Shown piece after piece: positions 1 through 9,761 of a stretch of DNA of 64,000 nt. Location of the stretch: contig NZ_CP005188.1 in assembly GCF_001563285.1 (NCBI RefSeq), positions 3,105,501-3,169,500 of the forward strand, in the 5' to 3' direction. Positions within the stretch are counted from its first letter, which is position 1. The number at the start of each line of letters is the position of its first letter. Both the position numbers and the translations under genes were made by a program. Below the pieces are notes generated by a model. That model searched no databases. It saw only the letters and a program-made list of their open reading frames with translations, and was not told the DNA's origin. The stretch comes from Sphingobium sp. MI1205. Lineage in GTDB: Bacteria > Pseudomonadota > Alphaproteobacteria > Sphingomonadales > Sphingomonadaceae.

Positions 1-324
1 GGTGATGAAAGCAGCCGTCGCTCCAGTGCGCGCGACGAGGATTATGCCCCCGAAGCGCAGGACGCCGATGAGCGGGAGGAAAGCGCGATGGCCGATGCCT
101 GCGCACTGGCCGCCCGCGACGAGGCCGAGCGCGACGGCGGCTATGCCGAGGTCCGGCAGATGGAAGCCGCGCGCGACAGCCGCGACGGGTTCAGCATCGA
201 TGGCGACGTCGAGATACGCAGCGGATGGCGGACACAGGATGGACGCATGCGCCACTTCACCTGCACGATCGCGAACGGGCGCATACAGAATGTCTATTTC
301 CGGCGGGACCGGGCAGACCGCTAG
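1..324 (+). CDS. C-terminal part of a hypothetical protein (5' truncated by window edge)
   Basis: The first reading frame is open from base 1 to the stop at 324, so this is the last 107 residues of a gene that starts to the left. The visible part begins with a charged, low-complexity linker rich in Glu, Asp, Arg and Ser. It ends in a small domain with the pattern GDVEIRSGWRTQDGR followed by a conserved-looking FTCTIANGRIQNVYF strand pair. I do not recognise the family. The layout, a disordered linker followed by a short beta-rich domain, suggests an envelope or periplasmic protein, but that is only inference. An internal ATG at 88 exists but is probably not the start because the frame upstream is also coding-like. 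Confidence 0.6.
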   Translation, partial: GDESSRRSSARDEDYAPEAQDADEREESAMADACALAARDEAERDGGYAEVRQMEAARDSRDGFSIDGDVEIRSGWRTQDGRMRHFTCTIANGRIQNVYFRRDRADR

Positions 325-494
325 GCGGTATCGCGCCTAAAGCGCTGTCCAGCCCACAAAAAAAATCGCGGATGAACGGTCAGGCGACGCCTTCGCGCAC
401 CCCCGCCGCACCTTTCGACCGGGGGCCTCCGGTTTCTTGCCCTTCCTGTAATCGGCTGTTTCCAGAGGGCGCGCAAATGATCTAGGCGACCTGC

Positions 495-1730
495 ATGCGT
501 CCCCCGTCCTCACCTCATCGCACAGGCGCGATCGCGTTCATTCTGGTGACTGCGCTGCTCGACGTCATGTCGATGGGGATCATCGTCCCGGTGCTGCCGC
601 AACTGATAGAGCAGCTGTCCGGGTCCACCAGCGCGGCTGGCCTGTGGAACGGGCTGTTCGTGGCGCTGTGGGCGGCCATGCAGTTTCTCTGCTCGCCAGT
701 GATCGGATCGCTTTCCGACCGTTTCGGGCGACGGCCCGTGATCCTGGTGTCGGTCGCGGGACTGGCGCTGGATTTCATGCTGATGGCTTTGGCCCCCAAT
801 CTCTGGTGGCTGGCGCTGGGGCGGATATTGGCGGGCGTGACATCGTCCAGCTTCACATCCACCTTTGCCTATATGGCCGACATCACGCCGCCGGAAAAAA
901 GGGCGCGTGGCTATGGGCTGATCGGCGCGGCATTCAGCGGCGGCTTTGTCGCGGGGCCTCTGCTGGGCGGAGTGCTGGGCGAGATTTCGTTGCGGGCGCC
1001 CTTCTGGGCGGCGGCGGCGCTTTCCGCCCTCGCTTTTGTCTACGGCTTGTTCGTGCTGCCCGAATCGCTGCCGGTAGAAAGGCGCATGGCCTTTTCCTGG
1101 CGGCGGGCCAACCCCTTTGGGGCCTTGAAGCTGCTGCGGTCGCACCCTGAATTGTCGAGCCTCGCCATCGTCAATTTCCTGCTTTATTTCGCACATCACC
1201 TCTTTTCGGCGGTGTTCGTCCTCTATGCGGGCGATCGCTATGGCTGGGGCGCGTGGCAGGTGGGGACGCTGCTGGCGCTGGTGGGCCTGATGGACATGGG
1301 CGTGCAGGGGCTGCTGGTGGGGCCGGTGGTCAAGCGGCTCGGCGATCGCGCAACGATGGTGACCGGCCTGGCGTTCGGGTCGGTCGGCATATTGGCGATG
1401 GGACTGGCGCCGACCGGCTGGCTGTTCATCGCGGCGATGCTGCCCAACGCGCTATGGGGTCTGGCTATGCCCACGATCCAGTCTCTGATGACGCAGCGGG
1501 TGTCGGAATCGGAACAGGGGCAGTTGCAGGGCGCCAACAACAGCGTCGGATCGATCGCAGGGATATTGTCGCCCATTTTCTTCGGCGGCATCTATTCGCT
1601 GTCGGTGGGCGCGAAACCGATGCTGCCCTTCATCGGCAGCGCCTTCGTGATCGCAGCTGCCGTTCTGGGTGCCGCGGCTTTGCTGGGATGGGCGGCGGGA
1701 CGGCAGGGACAGGCTGAAGCGCTGTCCTAG
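495..1730 (+). CDS. MFS drug-type exporter (TetA/DHA1-like)
   Basis: A 411-residue major facilitator protein of the length and layout of the 12-helix DHA1 family, which exports small molecules by proton antiport across the inner membrane. Helix 1 begins near residue 12. The loop 2-3 motif GSLSDRFGRR (residues 71-80) is the MFS motif A. GAAFSGGFVAGPLLGG (144-159) matches antiporter motif C of helix 5, which marks exporters. The N-terminal half resembles TetA-class proteins (DVMSMGIIVPVLPQL), but the substrate cannot be told from sequence. No TetR-type regulator lies beside it, so a dedicated tetracycline-resistance role is not supported. It is monocistronic, 94 bp ahead of guaA. Confidence 0.85.
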   Translation: MRPPSSPHRTGAIAFILVTALLDVMSMGIIVPVLPQLIEQLSGSTSAAGLWNGLFVALWAAMQFLCSPVIGSLSDRFGRRPVILVSVAGLALDFMLMALAPNLWWLALGRILAGVTSSSFTSTFAYMADITPPEKRARGYGLIGAAFSGGFVAGPLLGGVLGEISLRAPFWAAAALSALAFVYGLFVLPESLPVERRMAFSWRRANPFGALKLLRSHPELSSLAIVNFLLYFAHHLFSAVFVLYAGDRYGWGAWQVGTLLALVGLMDMGVQGLLVGPVVKRLGDRATMVTGLAFGSVGILAMGLAPTGWLFIAAMLPNALWGLAMPTIQSLMTQRVSESEQGQLQGANNSVGSIAGILSPIFFGGIYSLSVGAKPMLPFIGSAFVIAAAVLGAAALLGWAAGRQGQAEALS

Positions 1731-1824
1731 ACCTGCGCAAGGAAGCGGGAGTAAACTGGACATATCGAAGCGGGCGGACTAACCGCGCCCCATCCCTCTT
1801 CTTCCGGCTGACAAAGGCGATTCG

Positions 1825-3384
1825 ATGACGCTGCCCCTTCAGGATTCCATCCTTATCGTGGACTTCGGCAGCCAGGTGACGCAGCTCATCGCCCGGCGCG
1901 TGCGCGAGGCGGGCGTCTATTCGGAGATCGCGCCGTTCAACAGCGCCGCCGAGGCCTTCAAGCGGCTCCAGCCAAAGGGCATCATCCTGTCCGGCGGACC
2001 ATCATCCGTCATGTGGGAGGACAGCCCCCGCGCGCCGCAGCCATTTTTCGATGCGGGCATTCCGATCCTGGGCATCTGCTATGGCCAGCAGACGATGATG
2101 CAGCAGATGGGCGGCCAGGTGGAAGGCGGCGAGAGCGGCGAGTTCGGCCGCGCCTTCATCGAGGTGAAGAAGCGCTGCGCCCTGTTTGACGGTCTGTGGG
2201 CCGAAGGCGAACGGCATCAGGTGTGGATGAGCCATGGCGACAAGGTGACGAAGCTCGCGCCGGGTTTCGAGGTGGTCGCGGTGAGCGAGGGCGCGCCCTT
2301 CGCCATGACCGCGAATGAGGAAAAGCGCTTCTACGCCACGCAATTCCATCCCGAAGTCGTGCACACGCCCGATGGTGGCAAGCTGATCGCCAATTTCGCG
2401 CGCCATGTCTGCGGCCTGAAGGGTGATTGGACGATGGCCGAGTTCCGCGCCACCAAGATTGCCGAAATCCGCGAGCAGGTTGGCGATGGCAAGGTGATCT
2501 GCGGCCTGTCGGGCGGGGTCGACAGCGCCGTCGCCGCCGTGCTGATCCACGAGGCGATCGGCGACCAGCTGACCTGCGTGTTCGTCGACCACGGCCTGAT
2601 GCGCAGCGGCGAGGCCGAGCAGGTCGTTTCGCTGTTCCGGGGCAGCTACAATATCCCGCTGGTCCATGTGAACGCCGAAACGCTGTTCATGAAGGGGCTG
2701 GAGGGCGTCACCGACCCGGAAGCCAAGCGCAAGTTCATCGGCAAGACCTTCATCGATGTGTTCGAGGATGAAGCGCGGAAGATCGGCGGCGCGGCGTTCC
2801 TGGCGCAGGGCACGCTTTATCCCGATGTGATCGAGTCTGTGTCCTTCACCGGCGGGCCGTCGGTGACGATCAAGAGCCATCATAATGTGGGTGGCCTGCC
2901 CGAGCGCATGAACATGAAGCTGGTCGAGCCGCTGCGCGAGCTGTTCAAGGACGAAGTCCGCGTGCTGGGCCGCGAGCTGGGGCTGCCGGAGATTTTCGTT
3001 GGCCGCCACCCCTTCCCCGGACCTGGCCTTGCCATCCGCATTCCGGGCGAAGTGAGCAAGGAACGCTGCGACATCCTGCGCAAGGCGGACGCCATCTATC
3101 TGGAGGAAATCCGCAACGCGGGCCTGTACGACGCGATCTGGCAAGCCTTCGCCGTACTGCTGCCGGTGCGCACCGTAGGCGTGATGGGCGACCACCGCAC
3201 CTATGACAATGTGTGCGCCTTGCGCGCCGTCACATCGACCGACGGCATGACGGCGGACATCTACCCCTTCGACGCATCCTTCCTCAGCCGTGTGGCGACA
3301 CGCATCATCAACGAGGTCAAGGGCATCAACCGCGTATGCTACGACTTCACGTCCAAGCCCCCCGGCACGATCGAGTGGGAATGA
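1825..3384 (+). CDS. guaA: GMP synthase (glutamine-hydrolysing)
   Basis: A 519-residue full-length GuaA that converts XMP, glutamine and ATP to GMP in the last step of guanine nucleotide synthesis. The N-terminal class I amidotransferase domain has the nucleophile Cys85 in GICYGQQ and the His-x-Glu of the triad in HPEVVHT. The ATP pyrophosphatase P-loop [10 protein letters not shown] follows in the middle of the protein. The C-terminal dimerisation domain ends with KPPGTIEWE, the normal GuaA terminus. The start fits the usual N-terminus ([20 protein letters not shown]). It converges on putA with a 76 bp gap in which I see no obvious terminator. Confidence 0.98.
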   Translation: MTLPLQDSILIVDFGSQVTQLIARRVREAGVYSEIAPFNSAAEAFKRLQPKGIILSGGPSSVMWEDSPRAPQPFFDAGIPILGICYGQQTMMQQMGGQVEGGESGEFGRAFIEVKKRCALFDGLWAEGERHQVWMSHGDKVTKLAPGFEVVAVSEGAPFAMTANEEKRFYATQFHPEVVHTPDGGKLIANFARHVCGLKGDWTMAEFRATKIAEIREQVGDGKVICGLSGGVDSAVAAVLIHEAIGDQLTCVFVDHGLMRSGEAEQVVSLFRGSYNIPLVHVNAETLFMKGLEGVTDPEAKRKFIGKTFIDVFEDEARKIGGAAFLAQGTLYPDVIESVSFTGGPSVTIKSHHNVGGLPERMNMKLVEPLRELFKDEVRVLGRELGLPEIFVGRHPFPGPGLAIRIPGEVSKERCDILRKADAIYLEEIRNAGLYDAIWQAFAVLLPVRTVGVMGDHRTYDNVCALRAVTSTDGMTADIYPFDASFLSRVATRIINEVKGINRVCYDFTSKPPGTIEWE

Positions 3385-3460
3385 TTTTTGCCCCCAACCA
3401 GATTGGCTAGGGGAGATGCCGATGGGACATTGGCGACAGGTTAGCTGAAACCGCTTGCTG

Positions 3461-6400
3461 TCACCCAAGCGTCATCAGGCTCGCATTGCCCCCGGCTGCT
3501 GTCGTGTTGATCGAAATCGACACCTCTTCGAGCAGCCACTCGAGCGGGTAAGGCTGGCCAGCGATACGGCGAGCAGAGGATGCGGCATGAACCGGCACAA
3601 TGGGTCCGGGCCGGTTCGCCATCGCTACCGACAGGCTGATGATGTCAGCATCCTCGCCTTCTACAAGGGCCCCGGCAAGGGCGCCGCCGGTGTCATCCGA
3701 TAGTCTCGCCGCGACGCTGGCGGGCAAGTCCGAAGGAAGCTTCGCTGCATCGATCACGCCTTCGCAGCCTGTTGCGAGCACCGCCGCGATTTGCGTCAAA
3801 AGGCCAGGTTCGGTTTTCGCATGCAGCAATATGCGGCCGCGGGGGTGGATCGTGTAGAGATTGCGCTCACCGACTGGCCCAGGCAGCTCTATCGTCTGGC
3901 TGAGCATCGATTGCGCCGCGCAGGTCCGGGCCCATGCGAGCACCGCAGTTTCGCCGCGCTGCGCCAGCCAATAGGTGAAGGCCGCCAGCGCCTCATCAAC
4001 AGGCATCGATGTGCCCCCGCTGGCCGCTGGCGGTTCCCGGACCAGACGGGCCAGATAGAGAGGCCCGCCCGCCTTGGGGCCCGTGCCGGACAGTCCGCTT
4101 CCTCCGAATGGCTGGACGCCGACGACCGCGCCGATCATGTTGCGATTGATATAGAGATTGCCCGCCTTCACCCGCTGGGTCACATAGTCCATAGTCGCGT
4201 CGAGGCGGGTGTGCAGACCGAAGGTCAGCCCATATCCTGTCGCGTTGATCGCTTCGATCACATGTCCAAGCCGTTCGCGGTCGTAGCGGATAACATGAAG
4301 GACCGGGCCGAAAACCTCTCGCTCAAGATCGGCGATGCTGTCGATCTCAATGATCGTCGGTGGCACGAAGCTGCCCCGCCCGATGTCCGTCGGCATTGCA
4401 TGCTGCTCGATACGCCGCCCCTTTGCGCGCATCGCATCGATATGCTTCTCGATGCTGGCCTTGGCCTCCATGGTAATGACCGGACCAATATCGACCGACA
4501 GGCGATCAGGTCGTCCGATGCTGAGTTCCTTCAGAGCCTCCTTCAACATTGAGAGGGTGCCATCGGCGATCTCGTCCTGCAGGCACAGGACGCGAAGTGC
4601 CGAACATCGCTGGCCAGCGCTGTCAAAGGCCGACGCGATCACATCGGCCACCACCTGTTCGGCGAGGGCGCTGCTGTCCACGATCATGGCATTTTGACCG
4701 CCCGTTTCCGCGATCAGCGGGATTGGGCGGCCATCGGGCGACAGACGCGTGGCAAGCTGTTTCTGGATCAGGCGCGCGACCTCTGTCGAGCCGGTGAAGA
4801 TCACGCCCGCGATTTCCGCAGCCCCAACGAGCGCGGCCCCGATCTCGCCCGCGCCCGGCAGCAGCTGGAGCACATCGGCGGGGACGCCCGCGGCATGAAG
4901 GATGCGCACCGCCTCGGCGGCGATCAGCGGGGTTTCTTCCGCCGGTTTGGCAAGGACCGGATTACCGGCGACCAAAGCTGCAGCGATCTGGCCCGTGAAG
5001 ATCGCAAGCGGGAAATTCCAGGGGCTGATGCAGACTATGGGGCCGATCGGCTGTTGCGTTGGCCCCAAAGTCGTTCGGGCCTGCGCCGCATAGTAGCGCA
5101 GGAAATCTATCGCCTCGCGGACCTCGGCGATCGCATTTGCCGCTGACTTGCCCGCCTCGCGGATGGCCAGCCCCATGAGATGAGGCATTTGCGCCTGCAT
5201 GACATCGGCTGCCCGCTCCAGCATGGCGGCGCGGTCGGCAACCGGCGTAGCGGCCCAGGCTGCGGCGGCATGGGCGGCTATCCGGCAGGCGTCGCGCGCG
5301 TCCTGCTCCACGCAAAAGGCCACCATTCCCACCACATCGGTCGCATCCGCAGGATTGCACACTGGTCGTTCGCTGCGCACGATCCGGTGCCCGTAAATTT
5401 CGGGCCTGGCATGCCATTGCTTCGTCGCACTCTCTGTCAGGGCGCACGACAAATGCGCCAGCGCGTCCTCGTCGCTCAGGTCGATGCCCGCAGAGTTACG
5501 GCGATCAGCGTAGAGCGCCGACGGCAAGGCGATCTGGTCGTGCGGATGTCCCGGCCGGTCCATCGCGCGGACCTGCTCGACAGGATCCATGACGAGTTCG
5601 TCGATCGCGACGCTCGCATCAGCGACCCGGTTCACGAATGACGAATTGGCCCCGTTTTCAAGCAGGCGGCGGACAAGATAGGCCAGCAGCGTCTCATGCG
5701 TTCCGACCGGCGCGTAGATGCGACAGGGCCGATCGAGCTTCTCCTTTCCCACCACCTCGCCATAAAGCGGCTCGCCCATGCCGTGCAGGCATTGAAACTC
5801 ATAGTCGCCGGCCGCGAAATTCGGGCCAGCGATGTGAAAAATGGTCGCCAGCGTCTGGGCGTTATGCGTCGCGAACTGTGGGAATATCGCGTCGGGGGCG
5901 GCCAACAGCTTTTTGGCGCAGGCTATATAGGCGACATCGGTATGGACCTTGCGCGTATAGACGGGAAAGTCGGCCAGCCCATCGACCTGTGTGCGCTTGA
6001 TTTCGGTATCCCAGTAAGCGCCCTTTACGAGCCGCACCATGATCCGCCGGTTCGCGCGGCGCGCGAGATCGACGATCCAGTCGATCACAAAGGGGCATCG
6101 CTGGCCATAGGCCTGCACCGCGAAGCCGAGACCGTTCCAGCCCGACAGATCGGGATCGAGCGCCAGGCTTTCCAGCAGGTCCAGCGACAATTCGAGGCGG
6201 TCCGCCTCCTCCGCGTCGATATTGAAGCCGATATCATAGCGTTTCGCCAGCGCCGCCAGCGCCTTGACACGGGGCAGAAGTTCATCGGTCACGCGACCGG
6301 CCTGGGCGCGGCTGTATCGCGGGTGAAGGGCGGAGAGCTTGATGGAGACGCCGGGACCAAAATAAATACCGCGACCGGCCGATGCTTTGCCTATCGCATG

Positions 6401-7099
6401 AATGGCCTGCTCATAATCCCGATAATAGCGGACGGCGTCCGCGGCTGTCATCGCCGCCTCGCCCAGCATGTCGTAGCTATATGTGAAACCCTTCGCCTCC
6501 AGAGCGCGCGCGCGCTTCAACGCCTTGCCGATGGTCTCACCGGTGACGAACTGCTCCCCCATCAATCGCATGGCGATATCGACGGCGCGCCGGATCACGG
6601 GTTCCCCCGCCCGCGCAAGCAAATGCGAGAGTGCGGCGGCCAGCCCCCGGTCATTCACGCTGTCGAGCAGCTTGCCGGTGACGACCAGCCCCCAGGACGC
6701 CGCATTGACGAAAAGGGGCTTGCCGCTGCCCACATGCGACATCCAGTCGCCCTTTGCGATCTTGTCACGGATCAACGCGTCACGGGTCTGGTCGTCCGGA
6801 ATGCGCAGCAGGGCCTCGGCCAGGCACATCAACGCCACGCCCTCCTGACTCGACAGGGCAAATTCCTGAACCAGGGTTTCGACGCCGCTGCGGGTCCGCT
6901 TTTCCCTGATCGACGAGACAAGCGCATATGCGGTGGTGCGGGCGTCCGACCGGACTTTGGGGGGTAAAGTCGCCAGATCCAGCAAGGGCTGGACGCATTC
7001 CGCTTCGGGTCGGCGATATGCCGCCGTAATCTCTTTGCGCAGCGGGGATGGTTTGCGCACGGGCGGCGCGAAGGCCGCGAAGGGCGGCGTTTGCGTCAT
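3461..7099 (-). CDS. putA: Bifunctional proline dehydrogenase / glutamate-semialdehyde dehydrogenase
   Basis: PutA oxidises proline to glutamate in two channelled steps, using FAD and then NAD. The FAD barrel covers roughly residues 175-490 and includes [14 protein letters not shown] and the C-terminal signature [20 protein letters not shown]. The aldehyde dehydrogenase domain has [12 protein letters not shown], catalytic Glu798 in AETGGQN and Cys832 in [10 protein letters not shown]. About 200 further residues form the extra C-terminal domain of long (type B) PutAs. No ribbon-helix-helix segment precedes the PRODH part, so this protein should not repress its own gene as E. coli PutA does. 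I chose ATG 7099 (1212 aa); an in-frame GTG at 7129 would add 10 residues. Neither has a good Shine-Dalgarno sequence. Confidence 0.96.
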   Translation of the reverse strand: MTQTPPFAAFAPPVRKPSPLRKEITAAYRRPEAECVQPLLDLATLPPKVRSDARTTAYALVSSIREKRTRSGVETLVQEFALSSQEGVALMCLAEALLRIPDDQTRDALIRDKIAKGDWMSHVGSGKPLFVNAASWGLVVTGKLLDSVNDRGLAAALSHLLARAGEPVIRRAVDIAMRLMGEQFVTGETIGKALKRARALEAKGFTYSYDMLGEAAMTAADAVRYYRDYEQAIHAIGKASAGRGIYFGPGVSIKLSALHPRYSRAQAGRVTDELLPRVKALAALAKRYDIGFNIDAEEADRLELSLDLLESLALDPDLSGWNGLGFAVQAYGQRCPFVIDWIVDLARRANRRIMVRLVKGAYWDTEIKRTQVDGLADFPVYTRKVHTDVAYIACAKKLLAAPDAIFPQFATHNAQTLATIFHIAGPNFAAGDYEFQCLHGMGEPLYGEVVGKEKLDRPCRIYAPVGTHETLLAYLVRRLLENGANSSFVNRVADASVAIDELVMDPVEQVRAMDRPGHPHDQIALPSALYADRRNSAGIDLSDEDALAHLSCALTESATKQWHARPEIYGHRIVRSERPVCNPADATDVVGMVAFCVEQDARDACRIAAHAAAAWAATPVADRAAMLERAADVMQAQMPHLMGLAIREAGKSAANAIAEVREAIDFLRYYAAQARTTLGPTQQPIGPIVCISPWNFPLAIFTGQIAAALVAGNPVLAKPAEETPLIAAEAVRILHAAGVPADVLQLLPGAGEIGAALVGAAEIAGVIFTGSTEVARLIQKQLATRLSPDGRPIPLIAETGGQNAMIVDSSALAEQVVADVIASAFDSAGQRCSALRVLCLQDEIADGTLSMLKEALKELSIGRPDRLSVDIGPVITMEAKASIEKHIDAMRAKGRRIEQHAMPTDIGRGSFVPPTIIEIDSIADLEREVFGPVLHVIRYDRERLGHVIEAINATGYGLTFGLHTRLDATMDYVTQRVKAGNLYINRNMIGAVVGVQPFGGSGLSGTGPKAGGPLYLARLVREPPAASGGTSMPVDEALAAFTYWLAQRGETAVLAWARTCAAQSMLSQTIELPGPVGERNLYTIHPRGRILLHAKTEPGLLTQIAAVLATGCEGVIDAAKLPSDLPASVAARLSDDTGGALAGALVEGEDADIISLSVAMANRPGPIVPVHAASSARRIAGQPYPLEWLLEEVSISINTTAAGGNASLMTLG

Positions 7100-7330
7100 C
7101 GCAAAAGGATCGCGCAGGGATCCGTCCACATGCGGTCAAGAAGCGTCTGCATACACACATATTCCTGTTCATCGCTGTTCAGACAAGTGCGATGATCTCT
7201 CCAGATCGCGCAAGGCCGGAGTTGCCGTCGCCAGCAAGGTCTTCGCGCGTCACTCGCCTGAACGCAACGAGGGTTGCGGGGACCGGGTCGGGCCGCTAGG
7301 TTCCCCTTTCGTTCCATAAGGGGGATCATC

Positions 7331-8764
7331 ATGGACAGCCTGGCCGTCATCATAAGCCTTATCGCCCTGGTTGCGGGGTTGGGGCTTGGCTGGCTGTTGC
7401 GCGGCAAGGCGACGGCGTCGCTGGCCGCGGAAAAGGCGGAGCTTGCGGCGAGGCTTGGTCAGGCGGAGGCGCAGCGCAACGGCGCGCTACAGGAACTGGT
7501 CGTGGCGCAGGATCGCGCGGTCCAGGCGGGCGAGCTTGCGCGGCGGCTGGAGGAAGAGCGTAACGCGCGAGGGCTGGTCGAGCAGGAGATCGCCGCGCTG
7601 CGATCCGACACACAGGCGCGGGCCGAGGCGTTCGAGGCGCAGATCGCGGCGCTGAAGGACGCCAAGGAGCAGTTGTCGGCGCAGTTCAGCGAGATTGGCG
7701 GTAAGCTGCTGCATCAGGCGCAGAGCCATTTCCTGGAGCGGGCGGACCAGCGGCTGGCGCAGGCGCATGAAAAGAGCGAGGCGCAGCTGAAGCAATTGCT
7801 GCATCCGGTCAACGAGACGATTCAGCGCTACGACCAGAAGATCAGCCAGATCGAGCAGCAACGCACGGAAGCCTATGGCATCCTGCGCGGCGAGATAGAA
7901 TCGATGAAGTCGGGGCAGGAGGCGGTGCGGGCCGAGGCGCAGCGGCTGGTCGATTCGCTGCGCCATGCGCCCAAGGCGCGCGGGCGCTGGGGCGAACAGC
8001 AGTTGCGCAATGTGCTGGAGACATGCGGGCTTTCCGAACATGTCGATTTCCGGACCGAGGTGAGCGTCGAGGGCGAGGATGGCCGGTTGCGGCCCGACGC
8101 CATATTGCGCGTGCCGGGCGGACGGGCGCTGGTGATCGACGCGAAGGTGTCGCTGAATTCCTATCAGGACGCCTACGGCGCGGATGGCGAGGATGAGCGC
8201 AAGCGCCTGCTCTCGGCCCACGCGGCGGCGATGCGGGCGCATGTCGATACGCTGGGGCGCAAGAGCTACGCCGACCAGTTTGAGGAAGCGCCCGATTATG
8301 TCATCATGTTCGTCCCGGGCGAGCATTTCCTGTCCGCCGCGCTGGAGCATGATCCGCAGCTGTGGGACCATGCGTTCGGCAAGCGTGTGCTGCTAGCGAC
8401 GCCGACCAATCTGATCGCGATTGCCCGCACCGTCGCGGCGGTGTGGCGGCAGGAGAAGATGGCGGACGAAGCCAAGCGGATCGGCGCGCTGGGCAAGGAG
8501 CTTTATGAGCGGCTGGCGGGCGCGGCTGGATCGCTCAAGAAACTGGGCAACCGGCTAACGGGCGCGGTGAGCGACTATAACAGCTTCGTGGGCAGCTTCG
8601 AAGGCCGGGTGCTGGTGACAGGACGCAAGCTGCGCGACCTCAATATCGAAACGGGCGGGCGCGAACTGGACACGCTGGAGCCGGTGGACGCACTGGTCCG
8701 CGAGCCGGTTTCGGCCGAGGCCGTGCGCGCATTGCCCGAAACCATCGCCGACGCGGCGGAGTAG
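7331..8764 (+). CDS. rmuC: DNA recombination protein RmuC homologue
   Basis: A 477-residue RmuC-family protein, thought to limit rearrangements at inverted repeats. The N-terminus is one membrane helix (LAVIISLIALVAGLGLGWLL), then about 150 residues of Ala/Glu/Gln-rich coiled coil, then the restriction-endonuclease-like core with GRWGEQQLRNVLE, LRPDAILRVPGG and ALVIDAKVSLNSY. The Asp and Lys of IDAK fit the nuclease fold. The ATG at 7331 is preceded by AAGGGGG at good spacing, so I prefer it to an upstream ATG at 7274. It is divergent from putA and precedes the manganese riboswitch. Confidence 0.95.
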   Translation: MDSLAVIISLIALVAGLGLGWLLRGKATASLAAEKAELAARLGQAEAQRNGALQELVVAQDRAVQAGELARRLEEERNARGLVEQEIAALRSDTQARAEAFEAQIAALKDAKEQLSAQFSEIGGKLLHQAQSHFLERADQRLAQAHEKSEAQLKQLLHPVNETIQRYDQKISQIEQQRTEAYGILRGEIESMKSGQEAVRAEAQRLVDSLRHAPKARGRWGEQQLRNVLETCGLSEHVDFRTEVSVEGEDGRLRPDAILRVPGGRALVIDAKVSLNSYQDAYGADGEDERKRLLSAHAAAMRAHVDTLGRKSYADQFEEAPDYVIMFVPGEHFLSAALEHDPQLWDHAFGKRVLLATPTNLIAIARTVAAVWRQEKMADEAKRIGALGKELYERLAGAAGSLKKLGNRLTGAVSDYNSFVGSFEGRVLVTGRKLRDLNIETGGRELDTLEPVDALVREPVSAEAVRALPETIADAAE

Positions 8765-8870
8765 TGAGCGGGCCGGGCATGGCCCACCCCCGCAGCTTCC
8801 GCGCGCCATGCTCGTTGCAACGGGGCGGTTACCCAATTGCCTCCGCGCGCAATATTCCCTAAACGCGCCC

Positions 8871-9010
8871 TGTCATCTGGGGAGTAGCCAGCCATTCGAG
8901 CGATCGAATGGGCCGCATGTCAACATATTTGGCCGAGAGGCCATGGCATGCGGGATGCGGGGACGTCGGGCAAGCGCCCGGACCACCGCATCGGGCGAGA
9001 CCAATGGCAT
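8871..9010 (+). promoter_or_regulatory. yybP-ykoY family manganese riboswitch
   Basis: The 5' UTR of the GDT1 transporter carries the hallmarks of this Mn2+-sensing aptamer. GGGGAGTAGCC (8879-8889) and GGGCGAGACCA (8993-9003) are the two conserved strands, with CAACATATTTGGCC between them. P1 can form from tgtcat (8871-8876) with atggca (9004-9009), extended by tgg (8878-8880) with cca (9001-9003). A further stem pairs gatgcgg (8954-8960) with ccgcatc (8986-8992). The family binds Mn2+ and commonly precedes manganese exporters, which fits the gene downstream. The motif was recognised by eye and not scored with a covariance model. Confidence 0.9.
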
Positions 9011-9023
9011 CGGCTTTTCCCTG

Positions 9024-9082
9024 TCCGGCCGGGCGGGAGGAGGCGATGGCATTGCGTCTTCAACCCTTCGCCCGGCCCCGGA
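9024..9082 (+). promoter_or_regulatory. Likely expression-platform hairpin of the manganese riboswitch
   Basis: The segment tccggccgggcg (9024-9035) can pair with cgcccggccccgga (9069-9082) with a two-base bulge. The right arm contains the only GGA ahead of the ATG at 9091. The GGGAGGAGG stretch (9035-9043), a strong ribosome-binding sequence for the in-frame ATG at 9046, abuts the left arm. Pairing here could switch ribosome access, so control is probably translational. This is inference from pairing potential only. Confidence 0.45.
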
Positions 9083-9090
9083 TATTATTT

Positions 9091-9669
9091 ATGGACGCTC
9101 TCCTCACCTCCACTACGCTGGTCGCGCTCGCCGAAATGGGCGACAAGACCCAATTGCTCGCCATGCTGCTCGCCACCCGCTTTCGAAAGCCGGTGCCGAT
9201 CATCATGGGCATATTGTTCGCGACGCTGGCCAATCATTTCCTGGCGGCGCTGGTCGGTCGTTCCATCGCCGATATCCTGACCCAGGACTGGTTCCGCTAC
9301 GCCGTCGCCGCCAGCTTCATCGCCATGGCCGCCTGGACGCTGATCCCCGACGAGATTGACGAGGATGAACCGCTGAAAGCGCCGTCGAAGGCAGGCGTAT
9401 TCCTCACCACGCTGATCGCCTTCTTCCTGGTGGAGATGGGGGACAAGACGCAGGTCGCGACCGTGGCGCTTGGCGCGCAGTTCGAAAATGTCTTTGCGGT
9501 GACGGCGGGCACCACATTGGGCATGATGATCGCCAACGTCCCGGCGGTGATTTTTGGCGAGGCGCTGGCGAAGAAAGTGCCGATGCGCGCGCTGCAGATT
9601 GGCGCGGCGCTGCTGTTCCTGGCCCTTGGCCTGTGGATGATCGCGGGCCTGCAAGGCTGGATCGGATAA
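9091..9669 (+). CDS. TMEM165/GDT1 family cation (probable Mn2+) exporter
   Basis: A 192-residue inner-membrane protein with the duplicated family signature E-x-G-D-K-T: AEMGDKTQ near residue 15 and VEMGDKTQ near residue 120, each starting a three-helix half. The acidic linker DEIDEDEP lies between the halves. The UPF0016/GDT1 family moves Ca2+ or Mn2+ in exchange for protons, and bacterial members act in manganese efflux. The Mn2+ riboswitch upstream supports that substrate. The start at 9091 matches the usual short N-terminus. ATG 9046, in frame and with a much stronger ribosome-binding site, would add 15 residues and cannot be excluded. Confidence 0.93.
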   Translation: MDALLTSTTLVALAEMGDKTQLLAMLLATRFRKPVPIIMGILFATLANHFLAALVGRSIADILTQDWFRYAVAASFIAMAAWTLIPDEIDEDEPLKAPSKAGVFLTTLIAFFLVEMGDKTQVATVALGAQFENVFAVTAGTTLGMMIANVPAVIFGEALAKKVPMRALQIGAALLFLALGLWMIAGLQGWIG

Positions 9670-9761
9670 AAAAGGAACCCGCGCCCTCGCCCGCCTGTTG
9701 TCAGCGGGCGGCGGCTGTTGCAAGGGAAGCGCTTGCAGTCATTCCCCCAAGCAGGACAGGC

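Noticed and set aside
2002..3468. Long open frame of 488 codons on the minus strand opposite guaA
   Set aside because: It is the mirror of a certain GuaA frame; composition is His/Arg/Gln-rich with no motif, a typical GC-rich antisense frame.
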